From: Caballeronia sp031450805
Lineage (GTDB): Bacteria; Pseudomonadota; Gammaproteobacteria; Burkholderiales; Burkholderiaceae
Assembly: GCF_031450805.1 (NCBI RefSeq)
Contig: NZ_JARTVY010000003.1
Span: forward strand, 186,001 to 250,000
Reading direction: 5' to 3'
DNA: 64,000 nt
The notes under the pieces are model-generated. The model was not told the origin of the DNA. It saw only the letters and a program-made list of their open reading frames with translations, and made no database searches. Of this stretch, positions 1-9,252 are shown piece by piece (within the stretch, counting starts at the first letter, position 1; every line of letters starts with the position of its first letter). The position numbers and the translations under genes are program-made.

Positions 1-718
1 ATTTCTGATGCCCTACAAGCGTCCCGAAGCTGAACCGGTGGTGCGCTTCGAAACCGCGCCGGGCAAGCAGTTGCAGGCCGATTTCACCGTTATTCGACGA
101 GGGCGCGAGCCATTGCTCGCGCTGGTCGCGACGATGGGTTACAGCCGTGCGAGTTTCGTGCGTTTCACCTCGCGTGAGGACGCCGCGACGCTATGCGAAT
201 GCCTACGTGAAGCACTCGTCTATTTCGGTGGCACGCCAGAACATGTGCTGTTCGACAACGCGAAGTCGGTGGTCATCGAACGCGATGCATTCGGCGAAGG
301 CGAGCATCGCTGGAACCCACAGCTGCTTGCGCTGGCTGAGACCTACGGCTTCACGCCGAAGGTGTGTCGTCCGTATCGCGCGAAGACCAAGGGTAAGGTG
401 GAACGCTTCAACCGCTATCTCAAGGAGAGCTTCGTTGTGCCGCTTGCCGCGACGCTCAGGTCCTCGGGGTTGAAGCTTGATGTTGAGGCCGCCAATGCGC
501 AAATTGGCCGTTGGCTATCAGAAGTTGCCAATGTACGCCGCCACGCGACGACAGGTGAGCGTCCGGCGGTCCTGCTTTGTTCGGAGCAGGCGGCGCTCCT
601 GCCGTTACCAACCCAGGCGCCAGCGCTCGCAGCGCCAGACAACCGACGGGTGCTGCCACGCGAGAGCCTGCAGCATCCGCTAGCGGTCTACGACGCATTG
701 CTGGAGGTCGCAGCATGA
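1..718 (+). CDS. istA: IS21 transposase IstA, partial (5' end outside window)
   Basis: This is the C-terminal part of the large DDE transposase of an IS21 element. The frame is open from the window start, so the gene begins upstream and the ATG at position 8 is internal. Catalytic-core signatures are visible: the first Asp in LQADFTV, the second in LFDNAKS, and the Glu in KGKVERFNRYLKESF. The stop overlaps the istB start (ATGA at 715-718), the usual translational coupling of istA and istB. The known role is cut-and-paste transposition together with the IstB ATPase. Confidence 0.93.
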   Translation, partial: FLMPYKRPEAEPVVRFETAPGKQLQADFTVIRRGREPLLALVATMGYSRASFVRFTSREDAATLCECLREALVYFGGTPEHVLFDNAKSVVIERDAFGEGEHRWNPQLLALAETYGFTPKVCRPYRAKTKGKVERFNRYLKESFVVPLAATLRSSGLKLDVEAANAQIGRWLSEVANVRRHATTGERPAVLLCSEQAALLPLPTQAPALAAPDNRRVLPRESLQHPLAVYDALLEVAA

Positions 719-1503
719 ATCTGCAACATGAACGGATTGGCGCGCTATGCGCACAACTGAAGCTGGACTGCGTCGCGACCGATTGGGCGCCGCTTGCACA
801 ACGCAATGCAACGACCGATTCGAGTATGGCCGACTTCCTTGAACAACTTCTGCAAGCGGAACTTGGCGCGCGCGAGCAGCGCAAGCGTCAGGTGCTCACG
901 AAGCTGGCAGCGTTGCCTGGCATCAAGACGCTTGAGCAATACGACTTCAGCTTCGCCAGCGGCGCGCCACGTGCGCAGATTCAGGAGCTGGCAAGTCTGG
1001 CGTTCGTCGAACGGGCCGAGAACATCGTGCTGCTCGGACCATCCGGGGTGGGTAAGACGCATATCGCGACCTCGCTTGCTTACCGCGCTGCGCAGGCCGG
1101 CATCAAGACGCGGTTCATCACCGCCGCTGACCTGATGATGCAACTGGCCGCTGCCCGGCAGCAGAACCGCCTGCGGGAGTTCTTCAATCGCGCGGTCATT
1201 GGACCCCGGCTGCTGGTTATCGACGAAATCGGCTATCTGCCATTTGGACGGGAGGAGGCGAACCTATTCTTCAATGTCGTGGCGAAACGCTACGAGCGCG
1301 GCTCAATCGTATTGACCAGCAACCTGCCGTTCACACAGTGGGCGACAGCATTCGCCGATGACCAGACGCTGACGGCTGCAATGCTCGACCGGCTCCTGCA
1401 TCACGCTCATATCGTGCAAATCAGCGGCGAGAGCTATCGACTAAAGGACAAAAGAAAGGCGGGACAAACAGGCACGCGGGCCAGCACGAAAGTAGCCGCG
1501 TGA
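715..1503 (+). CDS. istB: IS21 helper ATPase IstB
   Basis: This encodes a 262-residue AAA+ helper of IS21 transposition that remodels target DNA and assists IstA. The start at 715 is chosen because it overlaps the istA stop as ATGA; the frame is open further upstream, but that would run into istA. The Walker A motif GPSGVGKTH, Walker B LLVIDEIGYL and the typical SNLPF sensor region are all present. The length is normal and no frameshift is seen, so this half of the element appears functional. Confidence 0.95.
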   Translation: MNLQHERIGALCAQLKLDCVATDWAPLAQRNATTDSSMADFLEQLLQAELGAREQRKRQVLTKLAALPGIKTLEQYDFSFASGAPRAQIQELASLAFVERAENIVLLGPSGVGKTHIATSLAYRAAQAGIKTRFITAADLMMQLAAARQQNRLREFFNRAVIGPRLLVIDEIGYLPFGREEANLFFNVVAKRYERGSIVLTSNLPFTQWATAFADDQTLTAAMLDRLLHHAHIVQISGESYRLKDKRKAGQTGTRASTKVAA

Positions 1504-1658
1504 TCAACGACCCGGGTGGGTCACATTTACTTCGGCGAAACCCAGAAATGTGGGTCAGGTTTCAGTCGGCGTTGACAAATAGAGCGGGAACCGCTCACGG
1601 CATGCCGTAGAAGCGTTCTCTAGAGAAGAAAAATCAGCCGAGGTAAAGAGGGAGAACT

Positions 1659-2291
1659 ATGGCTTGGGTTAGAGCATGCGCCGCGATGTTGGCGGCAACG
1701 GTGGTTTCGGGTTGCGCGTATAACGTGCAAGTTGCATCGCAATCGGGTGCTTCTGAGGTCATGAGCACGAAGATCAGACAAGACAAGGCCTACGTTGTCT
1801 TCAGCGATAATCTTGTTACCGCGGGTAAGGATGTCAAATCCGGATTCGCCTGCGGCGCCCATAAGTATCCGATGTATATCGGTGAGGCGCTGCAAGGTTC
1901 GCTTTCCAAGACCGTTGAAGCCGCCTTCCCTCAAGTCGTTAATAACGGCGGAGCGGTGCCATCCGGGCGCGATGGAATCATCTTCAAGTTCGACCTCTCC
2001 GAGTTTGACCCGCGAATTCGTTTTACGCCGGGATTCTGGGTGCCATCCGCTGATGCAAACGTGGATATAGCGATTCGCGCTCGCGTTTCCGACAAGCAAG
2101 GAAAAGAACTGATCACGACGACGTTCCGCGGTCAAGGCCACGCAAGTGAGGACGGAAATTGCCCGGTGGGCGCGGATGCCTTGAGTCTTGCTGCTCAGAA
2201 GGCGATCGCGAACGCGATGGAAAGTTTTGTTGACAAGGTGATCAACACCGGTGCGCTCGATCCAGTCATGGCGACATCCGCGCGACAGTAG
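1659..2291 (+). CDS. Predicted lipoprotein of unknown function
   Basis: This encodes 210 residues. An N-terminal signal peptide ends in the lipobox VVSGC, so the protein is probably lipidated and exported to the periplasm or outer membrane. A purine-rich Shine-Dalgarno stretch (GAGGTAAAGAGGGAG) precedes the ATG. The mature part has a few cysteines and beta-rich stretches, but I do not recognise a family. It lies directly downstream of the IS21 terminus and is a single-gene unit. The antisense strand also has a long open frame here, which I treat as a coding shadow. Confidence 0.7.
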   Translation: MAWVRACAAMLAATVVSGCAYNVQVASQSGASEVMSTKIRQDKAYVVFSDNLVTAGKDVKSGFACGAHKYPMYIGEALQGSLSKTVEAAFPQVVNNGGAVPSGRDGIIFKFDLSEFDPRIRFTPGFWVPSADANVDIAIRARVSDKQGKELITTTFRGQGHASEDGNCPVGADALSLAAQKAIANAMESFVDKVINTGALDPVMATSARQ

Positions 2292-2613
2292 TCTGAAGTC
2301 AATCTGACAACATTGGCGCCGTTGCCTGGAGACGGAAAATTGCTTCGCGGAAGGCCGTCGGTCAAATTCTTCGACCGATGGCTTGCCGGATAGTCGCCTG
2401 AGGCACATGCGTCCGGCCTTTGCAGACCTTAGCGTCGGTCGCGTGCAACGGCAGCAGCTTGACGGAGTGGTGACGTTAACGGTGTCGCGCGGCAGAGATG
2501 CAATCCTCTGCACCAGCGGACAGACGCTACGATCCAATCCAAACGAATGAAGGCGTCGTGCCGATAACCGATGCCCGACCGCATAATCGATAACAACCGC
2601 TTCGCGAACGCAC
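2292..2613. other. Intergenic region, nothing recognised
   Basis: This is about 320 bases between the lipoprotein gene and the SMC-like ATPase gene. No gene, convincing promoter or hairpin was recognised. It presumably carries the promoter of the ATPase gene. Confidence 0.4.
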
Positions 2614-5259
2614 ATGTCCAAGGCCCTATTCGAATTCAAACGCTTCTTGGCCAAGTCTGCCCCGACTCTGTCTGAACACGAGAAAAAGCTGGCCAACCTG
2701 ATGTTGGGAGGGTTCGACGAAGTCACGGCGGTCGGGACGGCCGGAGGCCGGCGCGGGAGAGTCTTGGCGAAATTGATCGTCGAAAACGGAGCCGCAGCGC
2801 CTCCGGTGCTCGAAATCGCGGCCGACCTAGCGAACGCCAACGAGAGTGAGATCGTCCGGCTTACGAAAGTAGAGGTCGAGCATTTCCGTGGGTTTTCAGA
2901 GAAGCACACTTTCGAATTCAAAAACCCGTACACATTCGTCTACGGGCCGAACGGGACAGGAAAGTCGAGTCTTTGTGAGTCGCTCGAATACGCAATGCTC
3001 GCCTCGATCCACGAAGCGGATTCGAAGCGCATCCCCGTCTCGGAATACATCAGGAACGCAACATCGAGGAAGTCGGCGAAGCCCGTTCTGTACGGAGATA
3101 CCGCGAAGGAGAAAGGAATCGAAGTGAAAGCGGACCCCCGCAATTTCGAATTCTGCTTCATCGAAAAGAACCGGATCGATGGATTCGCGCGGGTCGCGGC
3201 CAATACCCCGGCCGCCCAGCAGGCGCGCTTGGCGGCGCTGTTCGGCCTAGAAGAGTTCAATGCGTTCGCAACGCAGTTTAACGAGCGCCTCGACCCTTAC
3301 CTGGACTGCGTCGGAAAAAAGGGGAAGGAGCTTGCGGACCGGACGAAGGGCATCGCCGGGCACCAAGCGATCCTCGGAAGCCTCCCGGTGAAAGCCAAAA
3401 CTGCCGAAACGCGAGTTGCCGTGTTGCTCGCGAAATATGCGGAGTGCAAGAGCCTCAATGAAATCAAGGCAGTCCTAACCGGCCCCGAAGGCAACGGTGG
3501 AAAGCAAAAGGCAAACAACACCGAAATCGGCCGTCTGCAGAACCTTAAATCGGCCGCTGATGCTGGGACGGACGACATCCTATCCAACGCCGACGGACTG
3601 ATCCGGCTCCTCGTAGAGAAGGCGGATTTGGAAGTCCTCCTCAGCCGGTACAAAGACCAGCTTTCCCTTCGGGACCTTTACGGCGCGATTCTGGGGAACC
3701 GCGAAAGATTCGGGGACGAGTGTCCCGCGTGCGCCTCCGAACTCTACCGCGACGGTCGACTCGCCGTTCCGGTTGATCCGTACGGCAACGCGCAGGAAAA
3801 GCTGAAGCAATTCGACGTCGCCCTGAAGGCCGAAGCGCGGATCAAGGAAATCCGGGAGGCCCTTAACTTTGGCTGGCGGGACCTGCTTTCGAAAATCGCC
3901 AGGCTTCCCGCTTCCGGCGGTGCCATCGGGTTCGCCCGAGCACTTGAGCTCGACTCGTTCAATGCCGAGGCATCTGACGCCAAGGATGCAGCGGGTATCG
4001 CGACCTTCCTCCGAGCCGTGCCGGCAAGGCGTGAGCTCCTTCAGGCGCTGAAGGACGCGACTGCGGCCCATAATGGAAAGGTCGAACAGTCCAAAGTGGC
4101 GATCAAGAGGCTCGAGGACGATAACGTCGCGATCTCCAAGGACCTTGAGGAAATCGTGACCATCTCGACCCTCGTCGCTGCGAACGCGAAGAGCGAGACA
4201 GAGGCGACGCAGGCTATCGAGAAGTTCAACCGGGAGAACGAGGAGCTCATCAGGGAGGCGGAAGCAGAGAAACCGGGGGTCGCGAGAAACCTGAGCTACA
4301 GCATCGCGTACGTCTCGCTCCGCGAAAAACTCTTGGCCTACAACGCCGGACTGCCCTTGGCACTGGCTGCGCATCTCAACGAGAAGACGCTGAAGTTCTA
4401 CAACGAGATCAACAAGAATGACCACCCTTCCGATAGGCTCAAGTCCCTGAGGTTGCCGACGGCGGTAGGGGAGAGGATAGAGATCGAGTTCGGGAACGGG
4501 GACACGTGCGACGCGCTTCAGGTCCTCAGCGAAGGTCACATTCGGTGCCTCGGGCTCGCGATCCTGTTGGCGAAGATCACCACAGACCGCGTCCCGTTTC
4601 TGATATTCGACGATGTTGTGAACTCGATCGACGACGAGCATCGGGGCGCGATTATCGACCTCATCTTGGATCCGGAAGAGGTTGGCAAAAGACAACTTAT
4701 CGTCACGACCCACGGTGAGGATTTCGTGAAGCGCCTCGAGAACGCCGTGCCAATGAAAACGTACAAGGAAACAGTGACCCGGATCGACTTCCTCGTGCCG
4801 TTCGCCGCTAGGAAGATTACCGTGAAGCTCGACTCGCCCCGCCACTACCTCACGGTTGCCGCCTGTAGCCACGAAGAAGGACGTACGCGCGACTCGCTGA
4901 GTTACATCCGGAAGGCCTTCGAAGAAGAACTCAACCGTCTGTGGAGGAAGATCGCAAATAAGAAGCTGTCGGCGCAGATAAGTGTCGGGATGAGGGGGCC
5001 GGGGGACCCTGACCTCATGAGTTTGGCGACGGGCCTGCACCAGTTCCTCGGCAGGAAGGACGTGACCGTGTTCCAGGAAGTCGTGCCACACATACGCGAG
5101 ATGCTCGGATATGGCGAGAAGCACAAAATCGAGTGGAACTACTTGAACAAGGGAACCCATGAGGAGGAGCAGACGGAAGAGTTCGACGCCGCGATCGTTC
5201 GGCGCATGCTCGAGACCGTCATCAAGCTCGACGAGGCGATCGAGGCTCCGCAGGCCTGA
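2614..5259 (+). CDS. SMC/Rad50-like AAA ATPase with CxxC pair and HEPN-like C-terminus (RloC-like?)
   Basis: This encodes 881 residues. After an 85-residue N-terminal extension comes an ABC/SMC-type ATPase: Walker A GPNGTGKSS at about 111-119, a long helical middle region, the signature LSEGHIR at 638, Walker B FLIFDD at 662-667 and the switch His in TTHGED near 700. The middle contains one CPAC motif (C370, C373), which could form a Rad50/RloC-type zinc hook on dimerisation. The last 150 residues are helical, with Arg766 and Glu770 four apart and an N-x3-H motif (N845, H849) as in HEPN ribonuclease domains, although the Arg that usually precedes the Asn is Leu. This layout resembles RloC/PrrC-type anticodon nucleases and other defence ATPases; function is inferred. 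The gene stands alone and is followed by a clear terminator. Confidence 0.8.
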   Translation: MSKALFEFKRFLAKSAPTLSEHEKKLANLMLGGFDEVTAVGTAGGRRGRVLAKLIVENGAAAPPVLEIAADLANANESEIVRLTKVEVEHFRGFSEKHTFEFKNPYTFVYGPNGTGKSSLCESLEYAMLASIHEADSKRIPVSEYIRNATSRKSAKPVLYGDTAKEKGIEVKADPRNFEFCFIEKNRIDGFARVAANTPAAQQARLAALFGLEEFNAFATQFNERLDPYLDCVGKKGKELADRTKGIAGHQAILGSLPVKAKTAETRVAVLLAKYAECKSLNEIKAVLTGPEGNGGKQKANNTEIGRLQNLKSAADAGTDDILSNADGLIRLLVEKADLEVLLSRYKDQLSLRDLYGAILGNRERFGDECPACASELYRDGRLAVPVDPYGNAQEKLKQFDVALKAEARIKEIREALNFGWRDLLSKIARLPASGGAIGFARALELDSFNAEASDAKDAAGIATFLRAVPARRELLQALKDATAAHNGKVEQSKVAIKRLEDDNVAISKDLEEIVTISTLVAANAKSETEATQAIEKFNRENEELIREAEAEKPGVARNLSYSIAYVSLREKLLAYNAGLPLALAAHLNEKTLKFYNEINKNDHPSDRLKSLRLPTAVGERIEIEFGNGDTCDALQVLSEGHIRCLGLAILLAKITTDRVPFLIFDDVVNSIDDEHRGAIIDLILDPEEVGKRQLIVTTHGEDFVKRLENAVPMKTYKETVTRIDFLVPFAARKITVKLDSPRHYLTVAACSHEEGRTRDSLSYIRKAFEEELNRLWRKIANKKLSAQISVGMRGPGDPDLMSLATGLHQFLGRKDVTVFQEVVPHIREMLGYGEKHKIEWNYLNKGTHEEEQTEEFDAAIVRRMLETVIKLDEAIEAPQA

Positions 5260-5351
5260 CGGTGGCCTCCGAACCCATGCTCCTTTGGCGACTCGCACGA
5301 CGGCCGGCGGTCCGGAATGCTGTCGTTCCGACTACGAGTGCGCTGAGTGAC

Positions 5352-5379
5352 AGAAGGCTGTCACTAGCAGCCTTCTTTT
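5352..5379 (+). terminator. Rho-independent terminator of the ATPase gene
   Basis: A perfect 9-bp inverted repeat, AGAAGGCTG (5352-5360) and CAGCCTTCT (5368-5376), has a 7-base loop and is followed by TTTT. It lies about 90 bases after the stop of the 881-residue ATPase and marks that gene as a separate transcription unit. Confidence 0.8.
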
Positions 5380-5618
5380 CGCCGAGCGTGAATGTCGGCT
5401 TCGGCCGACTTCGGCAAGCAGGTTCAATGGAGCGTCATGACGAAAAAGATGGAGGAAGACAATATAACTCCTATCAACTCAATGGGAGTCTGTCATGGGG
5501 AAGCAATCTAACCCGTGATCCCTGGGATAAAGGCAAGCTTGTTTCTGCCCCATCTTCCGATAGTCCAATAGCACTGTCGCATCGCAAGCACGCGTTTTTA
5601 TTCAGGGCTGTATAAATA

Positions 5619-6737
5619 ATGAAAAATCAAGACTTAACGAGCGGTTCTGTCTCCGCAGGTCGGCAGTCAATGACTAGAAAAGCAGGTTTTGGCGATCTGA
5701 TTAAACGGATTGCAGCAATCAGTGTCGCTCTTTCCCTTCTACTTCTCGTCATTCCGGCACATTGGCGATTTGTATATTCTTCAACAAGTGTATTTTTAAT
5801 GGCAATCGGGATTGGAGTTAGGGTGGTGCAACTCCTCTGTCCGGGAAAATATGAATTCACCGAGATCCGGCGCGCCATAGTAAATTGGTACGAAAAGCTC
5901 GATCGTCGTCAACAACTTTACCTTAACGTAACCCTGTGCCTCCCTTTTCTAGGTTATTTTTATCTGCTGGACGCACAGAATTTATTTGCGCCAATCGCGA
6001 TCTTGTTTTTTATTTACTGCCTAGGTGTTGCCGCGTATGACGTTTATCGCATCTACGCAACACTTTATGGAAGTTTGATTGGCAAGGGATTCATTGCCAT
6101 CGCATTTGCTATTGGCTCTAATCTCGCGTTCAGTATCTCGGGAGAAATAATCGGCAGGATGACTCATGTCCCACCTACGACTTTTCCGCACACCCTCTCT
6201 TTTTTGGCGATTTTTGCGATTCCATTTCTGTTTATGGCTGCCGGGACAATTTTCATCCCGGTCTCTGTTGTAATGGCTCCAATCCTCATTTACGGATCGA
6301 GATTCGTGGCCGAAGCACCACGACTTATGAAATGGTTTTTGGGGGTTGAATTTAAGGCTATGGGAAACCGCTATATTATTGCAACGGTGTTTTTTCAGGC
6401 TATTTTTTATTCGTCTTTCGGAAGCCTCGCGCCTGCAATATTTCTACTCCTGCTAAATCGATACAATCAACAAATAGAATTGACAATTGGAAAATCGATA
6501 TACGAATTTGACATGTATCCCGGCACGGAATGCAAGATGGCTACCATGAGTCGGCACCCGGCCATGACCGGACCTACGTCCAACGCCATGCCCGGCCATT
6601 CGGAAGACTGCTGCGCTCACAAAGCGGCCATACAATCGGCGAGACCTGGTGTTATTTCATCGGGCGTTTTAGACGTTCGTCTATTGCCTTGTTTCTACTA
6701 CGTTTTCCTCATCGCCGTCGTCCGACTCGTATCCTAG
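5619..6737 (+). CDS. AT-rich polytopic membrane protein, C-terminus uncertain
   Basis: The frame encodes 372 residues with about six or seven hydrophobic segments (roughly 30-50, 55-75, 100-140, 150-170, 190-225 and 250-278), so it is an inner-membrane protein. I do not recognise the family. DNA from about 5450 to 6510 is clearly more AT-rich than its neighbours, a sign of foreign origin. The membrane part ends near residue 285. The remaining tail is low-complexity, changes composition abruptly and overlaps the 3' end of the convergent nuclease-like gene by 57 bases, which suggests a frameshift or truncated C-terminus near 6530. No good Shine-Dalgarno precedes the ATG at 5619; ATG 5670 is an alternative start. 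Confidence 0.6.
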   Translation: MKNQDLTSGSVSAGRQSMTRKAGFGDLIKRIAAISVALSLLLLVIPAHWRFVYSSTSVFLMAIGIGVRVVQLLCPGKYEFTEIRRAIVNWYEKLDRRQQLYLNVTLCLPFLGYFYLLDAQNLFAPIAILFFIYCLGVAAYDVYRIYATLYGSLIGKGFIAIAFAIGSNLAFSISGEIIGRMTHVPPTTFPHTLSFLAIFAIPFLFMAAGTIFIPVSVVMAPILIYGSRFVAEAPRLMKWFLGVEFKAMGNRYIIATVFFQAIFYSSFGSLAPAIFLLLLNRYNQQIELTIGKSIYEFDMYPGTECKMATMSRHPAMTGPTSNAMPGHSEDCCAHKAAIQSARPGVISSGVLDVRLLPCFYYVFLIAVVRLVS

Positions 6738-8012
6738 GCCGGACAGGATCTGCCAAACGGCAAAAAATGGATGCAAGCGCCCGTAGAGGAACATGTGCAG
6801 GTCATCGGCACCATAGATGTTGTCGTACCCGTGTCCGTACACGTGTTCCTGGTATTCCTGATAGATCTCTCTGATCAGCCCGGTCGTGTAAACATTTAGA
6901 TTGTGGGTACAAACGGCGCCGACGATGTCCACTTTCAGCCCATACCAATCCGGCAATCCGATTTCTCGGTAGACAGTCATTTTCCGACTTAGAAAACATA
7001 GGTCGAACTGTTCTGTCACCGCCCGAATGAGCCGCCCTTGGAAATCGCCTTCCATTGTTTCCAGCCAGTGAAGCTCTTTGCCATCGTCCGTTAACTGATC
7101 GAAGATCGCCTGCACTTGCTCCAAGCGCCCCGAAACCGAGCGGCCGTAGATCACTCCTCCATCAACCGCCGTGCGGGCAGACGAAAACGGGTTCATGGCC
7201 ACAGCCACGATACAGTTCAGGTAGGGGAATGGAAAATGCCCCCACTTCTGATTGGCGTACACAAGGGCGTGAAAGCCGGCCGCTTCCAGATGATGGGCAA
7301 TAGAATTGGCAACCGTGTTCAGCGCCGATTTGCTGTGACCCGGGATGCTGCCGTTTGTATCAACGTCGGAGTCGATCCAGCCCTCCATGATCGGGAATGA
7401 AAGGGTGACGCACGTCATCGAATGATCGTTCATGATATTGTTCTCAACCCACTCGTAATAAGAGGAGTCCGGATAGTAGACCCCTAAGGTGAAGGTCCCG
7501 ACTTCGTCTTCGTGAGGGATGAGTGCCACAACGTTTTTCCGATTGCCTACCAGCTCTTGCGCATACGCGTCCCGCGCCGTGCGTGTCTCCATCGGAGCGA
7601 CCAGCACCGTGGTGATCGCTGATTCGGTCAGGCCGGGGAAGATCGAGCAGAAGTGATTGGCGTATGCGAGCAGTTCCGTGAACGCTTGGCGTTCGGTTTG
7701 CCCAGATTTCTTCAACTCGATTAATGTGATTCCCGTCTCCTCCCCTGTACCGAACAGGTCGACTCGAGTCGCATGGGCTTCGCTGCGCTCGAGCCGAAGC
7801 TCCTTGGCTGTCAAAAAGACGGTGGCCAAATTGTCCAGGATGTCGTTGATAGCTCGCTCTGCCCGTTGCTGCAACAAGAAGCGGATAGGCGGAAACGTTT
7901 CCTCATCGGACCAGGCCACCGGCTCCCGGCGTCCAACGATCAACGAGGCAAAATTTTGCTTATGATGTTCGAAGAGGTGATCCCGAAACGCGTTTTCCCC
8001 GATTCTCAGCAT
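6681..8012 (-). CDS. PD-(D/E)XK nuclease-fold protein, uncharacterised
   Basis: This encodes 443 residues from the ATG at 8012, which has AAGG six bases upstream; the frame is open 32 codons further, but that leader is basic and unlikely. Residues about 83-120 carry a PD-(D/E)XK core: RVDLFG (Asp85), then ITLIELKKSG (Glu99-x-Lys101), then a helix with QAFTELLAYANHF. This arrangement is typical of NucS-, Mrr- or Vsr-like nuclease folds. The C-terminal 300 residues are not recognised. It converges on the membrane-protein gene and lies between it and the IS30 remnant. An anti-phage or DNA-repair role is possible by context but is not shown. Confidence 0.65.
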   Translation of the reverse strand: MLRIGENAFRDHLFEHHKQNFASLIVGRREPVAWSDEETFPPIRFLLQQRAERAINDILDNLATVFLTAKELRLERSEAHATRVDLFGTGEETGITLIELKKSGQTERQAFTELLAYANHFCSIFPGLTESAITTVLVAPMETRTARDAYAQELVGNRKNVVALIPHEDEVGTFTLGVYYPDSSYYEWVENNIMNDHSMTCVTLSFPIMEGWIDSDVDTNGSIPGHSKSALNTVANSIAHHLEAAGFHALVYANQKWGHFPFPYLNCIVAVAMNPFSSARTAVDGGVIYGRSVSGRLEQVQAIFDQLTDDGKELHWLETMEGDFQGRLIRAVTEQFDLCFLSRKMTVYREIGLPDWYGLKVDIVGAVCTHNLNVYTTGLIREIYQEYQEHVYGHGYDNIYGADDLHMFLYGRLHPFFAVWQILSGLGYESDDGDEENVVETRQ

Positions 8013-9252
8013 GCGGTACCTTGTGAATTGCTTGCGTTGGATATAAAGAATACTGTAAAGCCGACGCCGAAATGCCACTATAAGGGCTATCAGCGAACGG
8101 CCACGCATTCAAGCCTGGAACGTCAGTGAGGGGGCCTTACGCTCGGTGGATTCAACCGGTCCGATGCAACGATTTGGTTAAATCGCTCAGCTGGTGCCAT
8201 TCGTGTTTTCGTTCGAACCGCGTTGCCAGGGATGCTGTGGGTCGCAGAAAGAGACCTCAATGTCGGTAGCGACAGTAAAGCGGTTGTGATCGGGCCATTT
8301 CCGAACCCCTATCCCACGTCAGCGATTTATACAGTTCCCGGGGTAACTTGCTGGCGTGTCGTATTAGCGCGTCAACCACAGCCTCAGAGTCCTTGCTGGC
8401 GACTTTCACCAGCATCACGAATCGACTTTGACGTTCGACGAGAGTCGCAATCTGGCTCGTAGCGTTGCCATACAGCAAGTCTCCTTCCCAGTGCCCGGGG
8501 ATTGCGCGATCCTCCGCCGTAGCAGGGCGTTCACTGATGGACACGGCGTCGCGAATGTTCGTGCGGCCTTCGGTTTTCAGTGTGTGATGACGGGACCGGC
8601 GCATGGTTCGAGAGCGTCGCAAGTGCTCAAGCAATTCCTTTTTCAGGGCACCACGAGCTTGAATATAGAGGCTCCGATAGATTGTCTCGTGCGACACCAA
8701 ATAGTCCTTGTGACCGCATAAGCATGTCTGAGCCAACCAGCAATCTGCTCAGGGGACCACTGCAGGTTCAGCTTTGCAGCGACGACTCGCGCCAGCGTCT
8801 GGTTGCGCACCATTTTGCAAACCTTCGGCCGACGCGCCCGCTCCCACGCGATCGCATCCGCCTGGCTTGCTCGATAGCCTTGGCCGCCTCCGTTGCGCTG
8901 CAACTCGCGACTTATAGTGGAAGGAGCGCGTCCCAGCCTGGCTGCGATCGACCGAATCGATAATCCGGACACCAGGAAGCGGGAAATCTCCTCGCACTCC
9001 GCGAGCGTCAATGCCTGTGGCGCGCGGTGCCTTTGCACCGGCTGGATGCCGCCGGTCTCGGAAAGTATCCGCTGAATCGAAGAATGCCCGCGATCGAACA
9101 GCTTGGCAATCTGATGAATCGTATCGCCCTTGCGCCATCGGTCCCACATCAGCGCTTTCTGGGTCTCGGAGTAGTAGATTCTCGGTCGCTGACCATGCCT
9201 CGATTTCACGTACAGCAGGAATTTGCTAATTTCTGTTTGTACGGAGGTTTTA

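Larger units (their letters stand above)
1..1577 (+). mobile_element. IS21-family insertion sequence, 3' part
   Basis: The window opens inside an IS21-type element. It holds the C-terminal half of IstA and all of IstB, followed by a terminal region in which the motif GGGTCA occurs twice, near 1514 and 1553, as expected of the repeated transposase-binding sites of this family. The likely outer tip is the GTTGACA ending at 1577, because IS21-family ends commonly read TGTCAAC inward. The other end and the target duplication lie outside the window, so the boundary is an inference. This copy differs from the IS21 element at 18.6-22.1 kb. Confidence 0.8.

Noticed and set aside
1620..2933. 437-codon minus-strand open frame
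   Set aside because: It is antisense to the lipoprotein gene and the start of the ATPase gene, has no motifs and a composition typical of a GC-rich coding shadow.
3580..5298. 572-codon minus-strand open frame
   Set aside because: It lies entirely opposite the ATPase, whose Walker and signature motifs are unambiguous; the antisense frame is Arg/Leu/Val-rich without any domain.
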